Numbered from the stretch's first letter, positions 1 through 14,077 are shown. The stretch is DNA of 64,000 bases from Pseudomonas sp. 5P_3.1_Bac2 (GCF_025465995.1 NZ_JANLNY010000006.1:868001-932000); one strand, 5' to 3'. Numbers and translations are program-made. Notes: generated by a model from the sequence alone, not told the origin.

Positions 1-1
1 G

Positions 2-631
2 CCCGCGCCCTTGGACTTCGCCCTCGCCCACTGGTTTTACCAACCCGGGGTAGGTTTTATTGGGGCGAAAAGTTTCGTGCTGGAGGACTTCCTCCACGAC
101 CGCGCCAAGCAAGCGGTGATCCTCTTTGGCGTACTTGTGATAGTGGGTTTTATCGCCAGCCTCTTTGTTCAACGCCTCAAACCACAGCGCCTCACCTTGG
201 GTTATTTGGTTCTGTCGCTGACCTTGTCCACCAGCATGGTGGCACCACTTAAAGTCCTCACCGCCGTGCAGTGCCCGTGGAACTTAAGTGAGTTTGGCGC
301 AACGGAAACCTACAGCAACTTGCTCGATCAGCGCCCAGTTACCGATAAACCTGGGCGCTGCTGGCCAGGTGGACATGCCTCGTCAGGTTTTGCCTTGCTC
401 GCCTTATTTTTTGCCCTACGTGATCGCCGCCCGCGCTTGGCCCGTGGCGCCTTGGTGTTTGCCTTAGCCTTGGGTACGGTGTTTTCCGTGGGTCGCATGT
501 TGCAGGGCGCGCACTTCCTCTCGCATAACGTCTGGACGTTGTTGATTGACTGGACGATTTGCGCGCTGTGCTATCGCTGGTTGCTCTATCGACCCAAGGG
601 CATCCACCTAGCAACACTGGGTAAACAGTGA
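2..631 (+). CDS. PAP2-family membrane phosphatase (5' end outside window)
   Basis: The reading frame is open from the first bases of the window, so the true start probably lies upstream; an in-frame TTG at 11 is the only start-like codon near the edge. The product is a multi-pass membrane protein with hydrophobic stretches that include LVIVGFIASLFV, LVLSLTLSTSMV and ALVFALALGTVF. The PAP2 phosphatase signature is recognisable though divergent: a lysine-led first motif (KVLTAVQCP), PGGHASSG in place of PSGH, and GRMLQGAHFLSHNVW in the third motif with its histidines. Family members remove phosphate from lipids such as phosphatidate, undecaprenyl pyrophosphate or lipid A on the periplasmic face; the substrate here cannot be read. 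The stop overlaps the next start (TGATG), so the two genes are translationally coupled. Confidence 0.8.
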   Translation, partial: PAPLDFALAHWFYQPGVGFIGAKSFVLEDFLHDRAKQAVILFGVLVIVGFIASLFVQRLKPQRLTLGYLVLSLTLSTSMVAPLKVLTAVQCPWNLSEFGATETYSNLLDQRPVTDKPGRCWPGGHASSGFALLALFFALRDRRPRLARGALVFALALGTVFSVGRMLQGAHFLSHNVWTLLIDWTICALCYRWLLYRPKGIHLATLGKQ

Positions 632-1284
632 TGATCACCGCGCGCCTGATTCGCCAAGTTTGTGCCGCTGTGCTGCTGGCGGCTCTGTCCCTCAGTGCGA
701 CGCTCAGCCAGGCCAGTGCCGGCAATACACCGCTGCCAACGCGCCCGGCTAGCTGGGCCAGTGCTGTGCAGCCGTCATTCAACTTGTATCGTATGGATGA
801 CGGGCTCTATCGCAGTGCCTTACCTGACGCCACTGATCTCCCGACCCTTGAGCAATTGCAGATTAAAACCGTCATCAACTTCTATCAGCACAGTGATAGC
901 GACTGGCTGAACGACCCCAACATAAAGCAAGTGCAACTGCCGCTTCGTACCGATCGCATTAATGACGCTGATGTGCTCAAGGTGCTGCGCAGTATTCGCT
1001 TGGCCCAGAGCAATGGCCCGGTATTGATCCACTGTAAGCATGGGCAGAACCGCACCGGCTTAATCGCGGCGATATACCGCGTTGTCTACCAAGGCTGGAG
1101 CAAGGAGCAGGCGTTAGCCGAGATGCAACAAGGCGGATTTGGAGGGGAGGAACGTATGGCTGATGCCGAGAACTATCTAACACGCCTGGACATCAATGCT
1201 CTGCAGCTCGCTCTGCAAGATGGCTCCTGCAGCACCTCGCCGTGGGCCCTGTGCCAATGGCTAGGAGCACTGACCCGTCACTAA
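631..1284 (+). CDS. Exported dual-specificity/tyrosine phosphatase
   Basis: The product has 217 residues. A hydrophobic signal peptide (about 1-31, ending near SQASA) suggests periplasmic location. The phosphatase loop HCKHGQNRTG at 134-143 has the catalytic Cys135 and Arg141 of the HCxxGxxR family, and an aspartate-containing stretch (about 107-114) precedes it as in DSP-type enzymes. The ATG at 631 shares its A with the upstream TGA; a GTG at 628 is an alternative start. The coupling to a PAP2 membrane phosphatase suggests two phosphatases acting on one envelope substrate, perhaps a phosphorylated lipid or sugar, which is inference only. The gene ends just before a strong hairpin. Confidence 0.82.
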   Translation: MITARLIRQVCAAVLLAALSLSATLSQASAGNTPLPTRPASWASAVQPSFNLYRMDDGLYRSALPDATDLPTLEQLQIKTVINFYQHSDSDWLNDPNIKQVQLPLRTDRINDADVLKVLRSIRLAQSNGPVLIHCKHGQNRTGLIAAIYRVVYQGWSKEQALAEMQQGGFGGEERMADAENYLTRLDINALQLALQDGSCSTSPWALCQWLGALTRH

Positions 1285-1291
1285 ACATGCA

Positions 1292-1317
1292 TGCCAGCCA
1301 GCGGTTGCTGGCTGGCA
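1292..1317. terminator. Bidirectional terminator hairpin
   Basis: A perfect 11-bp inverted repeat (TGCCAGCCAGC, loop GGTT, GCTGGCTGGCA) followed by CTGGTTTT. It lies in the 39-bp gap between two convergent genes, so it probably serves both. The T-tract is short. Confidence 0.75.
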
Positions 1318-1323
1318 CTGGTT

Positions 1324-1860
1324 TTAGCTGGTTTGTACGCAACTGGGCTTGCCAGCCGAGTACTTAAGACCAGGGCTCACCGCCGCATTAAGTACCTTCA
1401 GCGCACGCGAGCCAATCAGCATAGGAAACTGGAAGTCGCTACGGTCAGTGAGGTTGACCTCGATGGTGTTGAGGTCATCACCGACACACACGTCCATCGC
1501 GACCACTGGCCGCTCGGTGAACTGCTGGGCATCATTATGTTGCCGATCACCGGCACGGCGTTTGATATAGCTCATGCGCACCAGCGGCTTTTCAATGACT
1601 TGTTCGCCCTGCTCATCATCCAAACCCAACTGAAAGCGTACCCACTCGCCTCCGTCGCGTTTAAAGACGTGAATATTCTTCGCGCTCAGTGAAGCTGTCT
1701 CGGCGCCAGTATCCAACTTGGCTGGTAATTGCAGCTGCAGCTCAGGCAGGTGCACATACTCGTGCAAACCGAGAATCTGCGGATCGTTGTTCTCTGCGTC
1801 GGCCGCTAATGCACTGATGGGCAAAAGCGCGGTAATAGCGCTCAGCCACAGAACCTTCAT
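1324..1860 (-). CDS. Retropepsin-like Zn_protease-family (PF05618) exported protein
   Basis: 178 residues from the ATG at 1860, which follows a GGTGG ribosome site; the frame extends further upstream without a better start. A signal peptide (about 1-20, ending ISALAA) is followed by a small domain with LDTGAETASL around Asp50, the D-T/S-G motif of the retropepsin-like family annotated as RimK-linked 'ATP-dependent zinc protease'. IGSRALK near the C-terminus is also typical. Pseudomonads have several such exported members and their substrates are generally unknown. It stands alone, facing the phosphatase pair, with about 190 bp between it and the end of katG upstream of it. Confidence 0.75.
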   Translation of the reverse strand: MKVLWLSAITALLPISALAADAENNDPQILGLHEYVHLPELQLQLPAKLDTGAETASLSAKNIHVFKRDGGEWVRFQLGLDDEQGEQVIEKPLVRMSYIKRRAGDRQHNDAQQFTERPVVAMDVCVGDDLNTIEVNLTDRSDFQFPMLIGSRALKVLNAAVSPGLKYSAGKPSCVQTS

Positions 1861-1977
1861 TGAGCCACCGAAAAAATTGACTGGACCGGGTAGAGCAAAC
1901 ACAGGCAAAACTCCTATTAATCACCAGGGAGAAAGGCTAACCCTCTGGGCTTAAAACAAACTTAAAAGAGCTAAAAG

Positions 1978-2011
1978 CACAAAGCCCGACAACTGCTTGT
2001 CAGGCTTTGTG
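1978..2011 (-). terminator. katG terminator
   Basis: A 15-bp stem with one mismatch (CACAAAGCC and GGCTTTGTG pair, then GACAA with TTGTC) and a 4-nt loop. On the minus strand it is followed by a T-rich stretch (CTTTTAGCTCTTTT). It lies about 36 bp beyond the katG stop. Confidence 0.8.
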
Positions 2012-2046
2012 TGAACACAACCCTAAGGCTGTGAGTGGGGTATGAC

Positions 2047-4589
<2,543 letters not shown>

Positions 4590-5090
4590 ATGTCTCGACC
4601 TCAGTCCATCACCCGGCTGTTAAGCCTGATCAGCTTCGCCTGTTTTGCCATGCTCGCCGCAGCGCTGCTGTTGCAACATGTTGCCGGTTGGGAACCTTGC
4701 ACGCTGTGTGTACAGATTCGTCTTTGGCTGTTGTGTGCAGGGGTGAGTAGTTTGCTTATCGTGCTACTGGAGACGGCTAAGCTGCGCCTGTTAAGCCTGC
4801 CGTTTTGGCTGATTCTGGTCGTCGCTAGCGGCTGGGCGGTCTACGACAATACTCATCTGGTGCTGATCGAGACTGGCCTGATCCCCAGCACCAGCTGCTC
4901 GCCCTTCCCCTTCTATGCCTTCACCTTACCGCTGCATGAGTGGTTCCCCGACGTCTTTATGAGTGCCGGTGTGTGCGGCGAAAACGATTACGCCATTCTG
5001 GGCATTTCCTTTACCTACTGGACTTTGCTCAGTGTCAGCGTGCTCTTGCTGACCGTGCTGTACAGCGCAGTCCGGGCGCTGCGCCGCTAG
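4590..5090 (+). CDS. dsbB: Disulfide bond formation protein DsbB
   Basis: 166 residues with four predicted membrane helices. DsbB reoxidises periplasmic DsbA and passes electrons to quinones. Both cysteine pairs are present: Cys37-Cys40 in EPCTLCVQIR in the first periplasmic loop, and Cys103 and Cys129 (TSCSPFPF, GVCGEN) in the second. The chosen ATG at 4590 has GGAG eight bases upstream; an in-frame start at 4578 is less well placed. The gene is divergent from katG and convergent with opmB, 9 bp away, so it appears monocistronic. Confidence 0.93.
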   Translation: MSRPQSITRLLSLISFACFAMLAAALLLQHVAGWEPCTLCVQIRLWLLCAGVSSLLIVLLETAKLRLLSLPFWLILVVASGWAVYDNTHLVLIETGLIPSTSCSPFPFYAFTLPLHEWFPDVFMSAGVCGENDYAILGISFTYWTLLSVSVLLLTVLYSAVRALRR

Positions 5091-5099
5091 CTGCGTTTT

Positions 5100-6524
5100 T
5101 TAGGGCGCGGGTGGGGTGGTCGGTTCGAGCAAGTTAGCCTGCTGCCAACCACCCCCCAAAGCGGCAATCAATTGCACGCTGGACGTAAGGCGGCTACCCA
5201 ACAGGTTTAAGGCCGTGCGTTCGTTGTTCAAAGCCGTGGCTTGGACATTAACCACCGAGTTGTAATCCACAGTCCCGGCTCGGTATTGGTTTTCCATCAA
5301 CCTCAAAGCCTCGCGCGAGGCTTGCAGTGCCTGGTCCTGGACTACCGCCTCCTCGGCTAGCACCTGCAACTGCACCAGGTTGTCTTCTACCTCACGCAAA
5401 CCGTCGAGCACCGACTGGCGATACTGCGCCACGGTCTGGTCATAGATCGCTTCCACTTGCTCCAAACGGGCACTGCGGGCGCCGCCATCAAACAGCGTCA
5501 GAGCCAGTTGCGGGCCGACCGACCAGAAACGGTTGGGCAGATCGATCCAATCGGCAAAACTGCTACCGCGATAACCCCCGCTGGCCGACAACGTCAAATC
5601 AGGAAACCAGGCGGCTTCGGCCACACCGATGTCGGCATTGGCGGCCATTACGCGGCGCTCAGCGGCGGCGATATCCGGCCTACGCTCTAGCCACTGTGAC
5701 GGTACATCGAGAGGGATTTGCGGCAGTTCAGGTAAGGCTTCACGCGCAGCAATGTTCAACTCAATCGGGGCCAGGCCCACCAGCACGGCAATGGCGTGCT
5801 CCAACTGTGCGCGCTGCCACTTAAGGTCGATAGCCTGGGCTTGAGTGCTTTTGAGTTGGGTCAGCGCCTGGCTGACATCCGACTTGGGCACCACGCCTGC
5901 GTTGTATTGGTTTTCGGTGAGGGTCAATGAGCGTTGATAGGCCACCACGGTGGCGTCGAGCAACCGCTGTTGATCATCCAGCACGCGCAGTTGCAGATAG
6001 TTCTGCACCAGTTCCGATTGCAGGCTGAGCTTCAGCGCCGCCAGCTCGGCAGCACTGGCCTCATAACTGGCGCGGCTGGACTCCAGCGAGCGGCGCAGCT
6101 TGCCCCAGATATCCAGCTCCCACGCCGCATTCAGGCTCAGGTCGTAGTTCTTGCTCGGCGAGGCGCGGCCTTCGCCGCTGCGGCTCACGCCCGTGCTGCT
6201 CGACAGGGTCGGATAAAACGCCGCCCGCGCACCACGCACTAGGGCTCGCGCTTGGCGGTACTGGGCTTCGTTAGCGGCGAGGTTTTGGTTGGAGATATTC
6301 AGGCGCTCAACCAAAGCATTCAGCTCGGCGTCCTGATACAACTGCCACCACTGCCCGCGCTCTAGCACATCGCTGGGTTTGGCCGGCGTCCAGCCCTCGG
6401 CCTGTTTAAAGGCCTCTACGGGCGCATGGCTGGGGCGCTGGTAGTCCGGGCCCAAGGCACAAGCGCTCAAAGACAGGCACAGCGCCAATAAGGTTGGCAG
6501 ATGGGGCAAACGCATCAGAGTCAT
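5100..6524 (-). CDS. opmB: Outer-membrane efflux lipoprotein OpmB (TolC/NodT family)
   Basis: 474 residues. The N-terminus has a lipoprotein signal with lipobox LSAC, then ALGPDYQRP, the usual mature start of NodT-type efflux channels. The body shows the two-fold repeated coiled-coil helices of OEP proteins (for example SNQNLAANEAQYRQARALV and the later RLMENQYRAGTVDYNSV). The channel carries substrate across the outer membrane for the RND pump encoded just upstream. Its ATG overlaps the muxC stop as ATGA. It is the last gene of a four-gene operon whose order matches P. aeruginosa muxABC-opmB. Confidence 0.92.
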   Translation of the reverse strand: MTLMRLPHLPTLLALCLSLSACALGPDYQRPSHAPVEAFKQAEGWTPAKPSDVLERGQWWQLYQDAELNALVERLNISNQNLAANEAQYRQARALVRGARAAFYPTLSSSTGVSRSGEGRASPSKNYDLSLNAAWELDIWGKLRRSLESSRASYEASAAELAALKLSLQSELVQNYLQLRVLDDQQRLLDATVVAYQRSLTLTENQYNAGVVPKSDVSQALTQLKSTQAQAIDLKWQRAQLEHAIAVLVGLAPIELNIAAREALPELPQIPLDVPSQWLERRPDIAAAERRVMAANADIGVAEAAWFPDLTLSASGGYRGSSFADWIDLPNRFWSVGPQLALTLFDGGARSARLEQVEAIYDQTVAQYRQSVLDGLREVEDNLVQLQVLAEEAVVQDQALQASREALRLMENQYRAGTVDYNSVVNVQATALNNERTALNLLGSRLTSSVQLIAALGGGWQQANLLEPTTPPAP

Positions 6525-9500
6525 AGCGGAGTGTCCAAAGCAGCGTCAGTGCGCACGCCACGCCAGCGATTAACTCGGCGGCGCAGGCGTTCGAAATACA
6601 GGTAGATCACCGGTGTGGTGTACAGGGTCAGCAGTTGGCTCAGGACCAGCCCGCCGACGATGGTAATGCCCAAAGGTTGGCGCATCTCGGCGCCTTCAGC
6701 GCTGCCGAGCATCATCGGCAGCGCCCCGAGAATGGCCGCCAGGGTGGTCATCATAATCGGCCGAAAACGCAGCAGGCAGGCCTCGCGGATCGACTCCGCT
6801 GGGCCCATATGCTGTTGCCGTTCCAGATGCAGCGCCATGTCGATCATCATGATCGCGTTCTTCTTGACGATGCCGATCAGCAAGAACAACCCCAGCAGCG
6901 AGATCAGGCTGAATTCGATCTTCATCAATTGCAGCGCCAACAAGGCGCCGACCCCCGCCGAGGGCAACGTGGAAAGAATCGTCAGCGGGTGCACATAGCT
7001 CTCGTAGAGCACGCCTAGGACGATATAGACCACCACCAAGGCCAGCAGAATCATCAGCGGTTGGTTGTCCTGGGTTTGCTGGAACGCTCCCCCCGTGCCG
7101 CCCATGGAGCCTTGTACCTCAGTCGGCAAGCCTAAGTGCGCGACGGCTTTATTAATCGCCGCCGTGGCCTGATCCAGGCTCACGCCTTCAGCCAAGGCAA
7201 AGCCGATATTCTCGGCAGCAAACTGGCCTTGGTGGCTGACCCGATCCTCCTCAATGCTGCGTTCCCAATGGGCAAAGCTGGACAGCGCAACACGCTGGCC
7301 ATCGGCAGTGATCAACTGAACTTGGTCGAGGGTTTCCGGGTATTCGGCAAACTTCGGATTGATCTCCATCACCACGCGGTACTGGTTGAGGCTGTCGTAG
7401 ATGGTGGAAATCTGCCGCTGGCTGAAGGCGTTGTTGAGCACGGCAGTGATCATGTTCATGTCGATGCCTAGACGCTTGGCCACATCGCGCTCGACCACTA
7501 AGCGAATCTGCTGCGCGCCGTCGACCTCCTTGGCATCGATATCGGTCAGTTCCGGCAGCCCTCGCAGAGCTTCGCGCACCGGCGGCAGCCACTTCTTCAG
7601 CAGATCCAGATCGCCGGACATCAGCAGGTATTCGTTTTCCGAGCTGCGCCCTTCCCGTCCGCCAATTTGCAGGTCTTGGTCGGGCATCAGGAACATACGT
7701 CCCCCCGGCACTTTCGGCATGCTTTTGCGCAAGCGGTTGATCACATCTTGCGAGCTGTCTTGACGCTGCTTGATCGGTTTTAAACGGACGATGACAAAGG
7801 CATTGCCGACACCGCCGCTACCGCCAATAAAGCCGGCCACGCTTTCCACTGCCGGGTCGCTCAGAATGGCGCGGCGGTAGATTTCCATCTTCGGCTGCAT
7901 GACTTGGAACGACAGGCCGTTGTCGCCACGAATCATGCCGATCAGCTGGCCGGTATCCTGCTGCGGCATAAAGGTTTTCGGCACGCTGACAAACAAAAAC
8001 ACGTTGAGCGCGATGGTCGCCAGAAAGGTAAACAGCATCAGCAACGAATGGCGCAGTGCCCAGTCGAGGGTACGCCGATAAAAGCCCAGCATGCGCTCGT
8101 GAATACGATTGCCCAGTTGCTCGATACGCCCAGGTCGATGCCCCTCATGCTCGGCCTTAAGCCAGCGGGCGCAGAGCATCGGCGTCAGGGTCAGCGATAC
8201 CAGCAGCGAGATCACAATGGCCACCGCCAAGGTGATGGAAAACTCGCGGAACAGCCGCTCGATAATGCCGCCCATAAACAGGATCGAGATAAACACCGCG
8301 ACCAGCGACAGGTTCATCGCCAGCAAGGTAAAGCCCACTTCGCGGGCGCCCTTAAGGGCCGCATCCATGGGTTTCTCACCGGCCTCGATATGCCGTGAGA
8401 TGTTCTCCAGCACCACAATGGCGTCGTCCACCACCAAACCGGTGGCAATGATCAGGGCCATCAACGAGATGTTGTTAAGGGAGAAATCCAGCAGGTACAT
8501 GGCGGCAAAGCTGCCCACCAACGATACCGGTACCGCCAGCGCCGGGATCAACGCGGCGCGCCAGCGGCCGAGGAATGCGAATACCACCAAAATCACCAGC
8601 GCCACGGCCAGCAGCAGGGTCTGCTCAGCCTCATGCAAGGTGGCGCGAATCACCGGCGAGCGGTCCATGGCCACTTGCAGGTCGACACTGGCCGGAATCA
8701 CCGCGCGCAGGCTGGGCATCTGCTCGCGAATTTGCGCGATGGTTTCCAGAATATTGGCCCCGGTCTGCCGGTTGATCACCACCAGCACCGCTTCCTGATC
8801 GTTATAGAAACCGCTGTTGTAGCGGTCTTCAACACCATCGGTGACTTTTGCCACATCGCCGAGGCGCACCGCTGCGCCGTCTTGGTAACGGATGATCAGC
8901 GGGATGTAATCGGCGGCGGTTTCCAGTTGATCGCTGGCCTGCACCTGCCAATGCTGGGTGCTGTCTTCTACCGCGCCCTTGGGCCGTTTGGCGTTGGCAT
9001 TGCTGATGGTCTGGCGGACTTCATCGAGGGCCACGTTGTAATGATCGAGCAGGCGCGGCTCTAGGCTCACCCGCACCGCGGGTAAGGAGCTGCCACCGAC
9101 CTGTACCTCGCCGACGCCACTGATTTGCGACAGCTTCTGGCCGACGATGGTCGAGGCCACGTCATACAGCTGGCCTTTATTGAGCACCGGGCTGGTCAGC
9201 GACAGCACCATGATCGGCGCTTGCGACGGGTTGACCTTGGCGTAGGTCGGCATGCTGCGCATGCCGCTGGGCAACAGTTGCCTTGAGGCGTTGATCGCGG
9301 CCTGGACTTCGCGGGCGGCGGCGTTGATGTCCTTGTCCAGATCAAACTGCACCATGATCCGCGTGCTGCCTTGGCTGCTGCGGCTGTTCATCTGGCTGAC
9401 CCCGGCGATGGTGCCGAGCGCCCGCTCCAGCGGCGTGGCCACGCTGGAGGCCATGATCTGCGGACTGGCCCCCGGCAAGCTGGCCTGCACGGTGATGGTG

Positions 9501-9628
9501 GGGAAATCCATCTGCGGCAGCGGCGACACGGGCAGCAAGCCAAAGCTCACCGAGCCCAGCAGGATAATCGCCAGACTCAGCAGCAGCGTCGCCACGGGCC
9601 GGCGAATAAAGGGTGCCGACAAATTCAT
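6521..9628 (-). CDS. muxC: RND efflux permease MuxC (MdtC-like)
   Basis: 1035 residues, standard for an inner-membrane RND/HAE1 proton-driven drug exporter. Features include the N-terminal helix with [13 protein letters not shown], the [15 protein letters not shown] porter start, the [17 protein letters not shown] helix-4 motif with its proton-relay aspartates, and a conserved C-terminal [17 protein letters not shown]. It ends with the ATGA overlap into opmB and its own start overlaps the muxB stop. MuxB and MuxC form a heteromultimeric permease in the MdtABC-type systems; this organisation, with two permeases behind one adaptor, is what identifies the operon. Confidence 0.94.
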   Translation of the reverse strand: MNLSAPFIRRPVATLLLSLAIILLGSVSFGLLPVSPLPQMDFPTITVQASLPGASPQIMASSVATPLERALGTIAGVSQMNSRSSQGSTRIMVQFDLDKDINAAAREVQAAINASRQLLPSGMRSMPTYAKVNPSQAPIMVLSLTSPVLNKGQLYDVASTIVGQKLSQISGVGEVQVGGSSLPAVRVSLEPRLLDHYNVALDEVRQTISNANAKRPKGAVEDSTQHWQVQASDQLETAADYIPLIIRYQDGAAVRLGDVAKVTDGVEDRYNSGFYNDQEAVLVVINRQTGANILETIAQIREQMPSLRAVIPASVDLQVAMDRSPVIRATLHEAEQTLLLAVALVILVVFAFLGRWRAALIPALAVPVSLVGSFAAMYLLDFSLNNISLMALIIATGLVVDDAIVVLENISRHIEAGEKPMDAALKGAREVGFTLLAMNLSLVAVFISILFMGGIIERLFREFSITLAVAIVISLLVSLTLTPMLCARWLKAEHEGHRPGRIEQLGNRIHERMLGFYRRTLDWALRHSLLMLFTFLATIALNVFLFVSVPKTFMPQQDTGQLIGMIRGDNGLSFQVMQPKMEIYRRAILSDPAVESVAGFIGGSGGVGNAFVIVRLKPIKQRQDSSQDVINRLRKSMPKVPGGRMFLMPDQDLQIGGREGRSSENEYLLMSGDLDLLKKWLPPVREALRGLPELTDIDAKEVDGAQQIRLVVERDVAKRLGIDMNMITAVLNNAFSQRQISTIYDSLNQYRVVMEINPKFAEYPETLDQVQLITADGQRVALSSFAHWERSIEEDRVSHQGQFAAENIGFALAEGVSLDQATAAINKAVAHLGLPTEVQGSMGGTGGAFQQTQDNQPLMILLALVVVYIVLGVLYESYVHPLTILSTLPSAGVGALLALQLMKIEFSLISLLGLFLLIGIVKKNAIMMIDMALHLERQQHMGPAESIREACLLRFRPIMMTTLAAILGALPMMLGSAEGAEMRQPLGITIVGGLVLSQLLTLYTTPVIYLYFERLRRRVNRWRGVRTDAALDTPL

Positions 9629-12600
9629 CGCGACACCACCAGCCCTGCTGCGCTACGGCCAGTTAGGCGCCGCGAGAAACGATCGAAATACAGATAAATA
9701 ACCGGCGTGGTGAACAGGGTCAGCACCTGGCTCACCAGCAAGCCACCGACCATGACCAAGCCCAGCGGCTGACGCAGTTCGGCGCCGGAACCGCTGGCGA
9801 ACATCAGCGGGATGGCGCCAAACAGCGCGGCCAGGGTAGTCATCAGAATCGGCCGGAAACGCAGCAGCGCCGCCTGATGAATCGCCGCCTCCGGAGCCAT
9901 GCCTTGGTTACGTTCGGCATCGAGGGCGAAGTCGATCATCATGATCGCGTTCTTCTTCACGATACCGATCAGCAAGATGATCCCGATGATCGCAATCAGC
10001 CCCAGCTCAGTGCCGCTTAACAGCAGGCCGAGCAAGGCGCCGACCCCGGCCGAAGGCAAGGTGGAGAGAATGGTGATCGGGTGGATATAGCTCTCATAGA
10101 GCACGCCGAGCACGATATACATGGTCACTATCGCCGCCAGAATCAGCAGCAAGGTGCTCGACAGCGAGGCGCGGAAGGCTTCGGCGGCGCCCTGGAAGCG
10201 GCTTTGGATCGCCTCCGGCAGACCAATTTGCTGTTCCACCTGCTCAATCACTGCCACGGCTTCGCCCAGGGACACATTGGGGGCCAGATTGAAGGACAGC
10301 GTGGCCGCCGGGAATTGGCCGATATGGTTGATCAAAAGGCTCGCGGCGCGCTGTTCCACATGGGCCAGACTGGACAGCTTGACCTGGGTGCCATCGGCAG
10401 CTTTTACATAAATCTGCTCCAGCGCCTCTGGGCCGAGCACGCCCGCGCCACGGCTTTCCAGCACCACGCGGTATTGGCTGGCCTGGGTGTAGATGGTGGA
10501 AATCTGCCGCTGGCCGAAGGCGTCGTACAGCGCGTTGTCGATATCCGCCACGCTGATGCCCAAGCGCCCGGCCAAATCTCGGTCGATTTGCAGGAACACT
10601 TGCAGGCCACGGTTTTGCAGGTCGCTGGCGACATCGGTCAGGGCCGGCTGCTCACGCAGGGCACTGACCAACTTCGGCACCCACTCCTCGAGCAGGCTGA
10701 TGTCCGGTGACTCCATGCTGAACTGGTACTGGGTGCGGCTGACGCGGTCTTCGATGCTCAAGTCCTGCACCGGCTGCATAAACAGCTCGATCCCGGAGAC
10801 TTTCGCCAGTTCTGGGCGCAGCCGTTCGATCACTTGACTTGCGGTCAGATCGCGCTCGGCGCGGGGCGTCAGGTTAATCAGCAGACGGCCGCTGTTGAGC
10901 GTCGGGTTATCGCCATCAACGCCGATATAGGACGACAGGCTGGCCACCGCCGGATCTTGCAGAATCACTTCGGCCAGGCGCTGCTGCCGCTCACTCATGG
11001 CGCGGAAGGAAATCGACTGCGGCGCTTCAGAAATGCCCTGAATCACCCCAGTGTCCTGCACCGGGAAGAAGCCCTTAGGCACCGCCAGATACAGCACTAC
11101 AGTCAGGGCCAAGGTCGCCACCGCCACCAGCATGGTCAGCGGTTGATGCTCCAGCACCCAGTTCAGGCCACGGCCGTAAAAGCGCACCATTTTCTCCAGC
11201 ACCTCACCGGAGGCGCGGTAGAAACGGCTCTCGTTTTCTGCTTTATCGGCCTTGAGCAAGCGCGCGCACATCATTGGCGTCAGGGTCAGGGAGATCACCA
11301 GCGAGATCAGAATTGCCACCGCCAGGGTGATGGCGAACTCGCGGAACAGGCGCCCGACCACATCTTCCATAAACAGCAGCGGGATCAGCACGGCAATCAG
11401 CGAGATGGTCAGCGAGACCAGGGTAAAGCCGATCTGCTTGGCGCCTTTAAGCGCGGCCTCAAGCGGTGTGGCGCCCTCCTCCAAATGGCGGGCGATGTTT
11501 TCCAGCATGACGATGGCATCGTCCACCACAAAGCCGGTGGCCACGGTGAGGGCCATCAAGGTCAGGTTGTTAATGGTGAAGCCGGCCATATACATGATGC
11601 CGAAGGTGCCGATCAGCGACAGCGGCACCACCACCGAAGGAATAATGGTGGCGGCTAATTTGCGCAGGAACAGAAAGGTCACCAGCACCACTAGGGCAAT
11701 CGCCAGCAGCAACTCATGCTGCACGCCCTTGACCGCCGCGCGGATGGTTTCGGTACGGTCGGTGAGCACCACCACATCGACACTGCCGGGCAAGCTCTGG
11801 GTGAGGCTGGGCAGCATGGCTTGGATCTGATCGACCACTTCGATCACGTTGGCCCCGGGCTGGCGTTGCACGTTGACCAGCACGGCCGCGTTGGCGTTAG
11901 CCCAGGCCGCCAAGCGCTGGTTCTCGGCACCATCGGCGATTTGCGCAACGTCTTTTAAACGCAGCGCCGCACCGTTCTGATACCCCAGAATCAGCTCGCG
12001 GTATTCCTCGGGGGTTTTCAGCTGGTCGTTGGCATCCAGTTGCGAGACCTTGGTCGGCCCGTCGAAGTTACCCTTGGGTTGGTTGACGTTGCTGGCGGTG
12101 ATCAGGTTGCGTACATCACTGAGGTTCAAGCCGTAAGCAGCCAGGGCTTCCGGGTTGACCCGCAGGCGCATGGCCGGCCGTTGCCCGCCCGCCAAGCTGA
12201 CCAAACCGACGCCACTGGTTTGCGCGAGCTTTTGCGCCAGGCGAGTGTCGACTAAATCGTAAACCTTGGGCAGCGGCATGCTTTGCGATGTCACGGCCAG
12301 GGTCAGCACCGGAGTGTCGGCCGGGTTGACCTTGTTGTACACCGGCGGCGCCGGCAAATCGTTGGGCAGCAAATTACTCGCGGCGTTGATGGCCGCCTGT
12401 ACTTCCTGCTCGGCCACATCGATGCGCTCTTCCAAGTTAAAGCGCAGGGTGATCACCGAGGCGCCCCCGGAGCTGGTCGAGGACATCTGCTTCAGCCCGG
12501 GCATCTGCCCCAGCTCACGCTCCAGCGGCGCGGTGACGGCGCTGGTCATCACATCCGGGCTGGCCCCTGGATAGAGGGTCATCACGCGGATGGTCGGATA

Positions 12601-12723
12601 ATCCACTTCCGGCAAGGCCGATACCGGCAACAAGCGGTAAGCGATCAGGCCACTGATAAAGATCGCCACCATGATCAAGGTGGTGGCGACCGGGCGCAGG
12701 ATAAACAGGCGGGAGACGTTCAT
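9625..12723 (-). CDS. muxB: RND efflux permease MuxB (MdtB-like)
   Basis: 1032 residues, a paralogue of the downstream permease. It has the family landmarks [36 protein letters not shown] with the relay aspartates, and the C-terminal [20 protein letters not shown]. It starts exactly at the end of the adaptor gene and overlaps muxC by four bases, so the polycistron is tightly coupled. It is expected to be a component of an exporter for structurally varied compounds. P. aeruginosa MuxABC-OpmB is linked to resistance to several antibiotics, but substrates here cannot be inferred from sequence. Confidence 0.94.
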   Translation of the reverse strand: MNVSRLFILRPVATTLIMVAIFISGLIAYRLLPVSALPEVDYPTIRVMTLYPGASPDVMTSAVTAPLERELGQMPGLKQMSSTSSGGASVITLRFNLEERIDVAEQEVQAAINAASNLLPNDLPAPPVYNKVNPADTPVLTLAVTSQSMPLPKVYDLVDTRLAQKLAQTSGVGLVSLAGGQRPAMRLRVNPEALAAYGLNLSDVRNLITASNVNQPKGNFDGPTKVSQLDANDQLKTPEEYRELILGYQNGAALRLKDVAQIADGAENQRLAAWANANAAVLVNVQRQPGANVIEVVDQIQAMLPSLTQSLPGSVDVVVLTDRTETIRAAVKGVQHELLLAIALVVLVTFLFLRKLAATIIPSVVVPLSLIGTFGIMYMAGFTINNLTLMALTVATGFVVDDAIVMLENIARHLEEGATPLEAALKGAKQIGFTLVSLTISLIAVLIPLLFMEDVVGRLFREFAITLAVAILISLVISLTLTPMMCARLLKADKAENESRFYRASGEVLEKMVRFYGRGLNWVLEHQPLTMLVAVATLALTVVLYLAVPKGFFPVQDTGVIQGISEAPQSISFRAMSERQQRLAEVILQDPAVASLSSYIGVDGDNPTLNSGRLLINLTPRAERDLTASQVIERLRPELAKVSGIELFMQPVQDLSIEDRVSRTQYQFSMESPDISLLEEWVPKLVSALREQPALTDVASDLQNRGLQVFLQIDRDLAGRLGISVADIDNALYDAFGQRQISTIYTQASQYRVVLESRGAGVLGPEALEQIYVKAADGTQVKLSSLAHVEQRAASLLINHIGQFPAATLSFNLAPNVSLGEAVAVIEQVEQQIGLPEAIQSRFQGAAEAFRASLSSTLLLILAAIVTMYIVLGVLYESYIHPITILSTLPSAGVGALLGLLLSGTELGLIAIIGIILLIGIVKKNAIMMIDFALDAERNQGMAPEAAIHQAALLRFRPILMTTLAALFGAIPLMFASGSGAELRQPLGLVMVGGLLVSQVLTLFTTPVIYLYFDRFSRRLTGRSAAGLVVSR

Positions 12724-13970
12724 TATGGACGCGAACCCGGTTTTTGCTGTGGCTCAGTTGGCTTGGGCGTAGCGGCCGCGTTGGGGGTATTGCTGACCAC
12801 TTCAACCTTATTGCCGGAACGCAGCCGGTCGGTGCCTTCCATCACCACTCGCTCACCGACCTTGAGGCCCTGCTCCACCACGGTCATTTCACCATTGCTG
12901 GTGCCGATGGTGACTGGGGTTTGCTGGACTTTATCCTCGCCATCGACAACGTAAGCAAAGGTGCCGTTGGCGCCATATTGCAAGGCTGCCGCAGGCATCA
13001 GCACGGCATTGTTCAGGGTTTTAACGCGCAAGCGCACGTTGACAAATTGGTTGGGAAACAGGCTTTGCTCGGCGTTGGCAAAACGCGCCTTGAGCTTAAC
13101 CGTGCCGGTGGCAGTGTCGATCAGGTTGTCTAGGCTTTCCAGCTCGCCCTCGGCCAGCTTGTTGCGCTCGCTGCGATCCCAGGCTTCGACCACCAGCTTG
13201 TGTTTATCGCGTAATTGCTCAAGCACCGCCGGCAGTTCCAGTTCCGGCAAGGTGAAGATCACCGAAATCGGTAAGGTCTGGGTCAGCACCACCAACGGAG
13301 TGGCATCGCTGGAGTTAACCAAGTTGCCCACGTCGGCCTGACGAATACCCAGACGCCCGGCGATCGGCGCGCGTACTTGGGTAAAGTCGAGGTTGAGCTG
13401 CGCGCTGGCGACATTCGCCTGCAAGCTTTGCAGGCTGCCACGCAGTTGATTGACCTGGGCCTGTTGGGTGTCGAGGGTTTGCTTGGCGATCGAGTCTTGC
13501 GCAAACAATCCTTGATAGCGCTGCAGATCCAGCTCGGCGTTGCGCAGCTGCGCTTGGCTTTCGGCTAATGCGCCCTGGGCTTGCTGCAAGGCGATCTCAA
13601 ACGGACGTGGATCAATTACCGCGAGCAAATCACCGGCTTTCACTTGCTGTCCATCATTGAACAACAGCTTGACCAGTTGCCCATCCACCCGTGGCCGTAC
13701 GTTGACGGTGTTATAGGCCGTCACCGTGCCCAAGGCTTTCAGCTCGACAGCGAAGTCCGCTTGACTGACCGGGGCTACCCGCACGGGTACCGGACCGCCG
13801 TCGCCAAAGGGGCTCGGGCGCTTGCCGCCTGGCCCAGCTGGCACTCCACCTTGTGGTTGGGCTGGCCAGAACCACCAGAGTAAAAGGGCCAAAATGATCA
13901 ACGCCGCAGAGCCTAAGAGCCATTGACGGGACTGACTGCGCGAGCGGCTGGAAACGTGTGTATCAGACAT
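12723..13970 (-). CDS. muxA: RND periplasmic adaptor MuxA (membrane fusion protein)
   Basis: 415 residues from the ATG at 13970 (MSDTHVSS). The upstream in-frame extension lacks family similarity and the ribosome site is weak at either position, so the start is moderately certain. A single N-terminal membrane anchor ([18 protein letters not shown]) is followed by a proline/glycine-rich linker. Next come the barrel-sandwich hybrid domain ([18 protein letters not shown]), a helical hairpin with repeated [15 protein letters not shown], and the beta-barrel region. The C-terminal tail is disordered. The protein bridges MuxBC and OpmB. It heads the four-gene operon. Confidence 0.92.
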   Translation of the reverse strand: MSDTHVSSRSRSQSRQWLLGSAALIILALLLWWFWPAQPQGGVPAGPGGKRPSPFGDGGPVPVRVAPVSQADFAVELKALGTVTAYNTVNVRPRVDGQLVKLLFNDGQQVKAGDLLAVIDPRPFEIALQQAQGALAESQAQLRNAELDLQRYQGLFAQDSIAKQTLDTQQAQVNQLRGSLQSLQANVASAQLNLDFTQVRAPIAGRLGIRQADVGNLVNSSDATPLVVLTQTLPISVIFTLPELELPAVLEQLRDKHKLVVEAWDRSERNKLAEGELESLDNLIDTATGTVKLKARFANAEQSLFPNQFVNVRLRVKTLNNAVLMPAAALQYGANGTFAYVVDGEDKVQQTPVTIGTSNGEMTVVEQGLKVGERVVMEGTDRLRSGNKVEVVSNTPNAAATPKPTEPQQKPGSRP

Positions 13971-14077
13971 AGAAGTGATCGCTTCATTTAGGTGCGTGCA
14001 CGATATGCACAAACAGGCCGTCTGCAAAGCCTGTTTACCCAATCCTTACCTAACTAAAGTAACCATCCTTCAATAAA

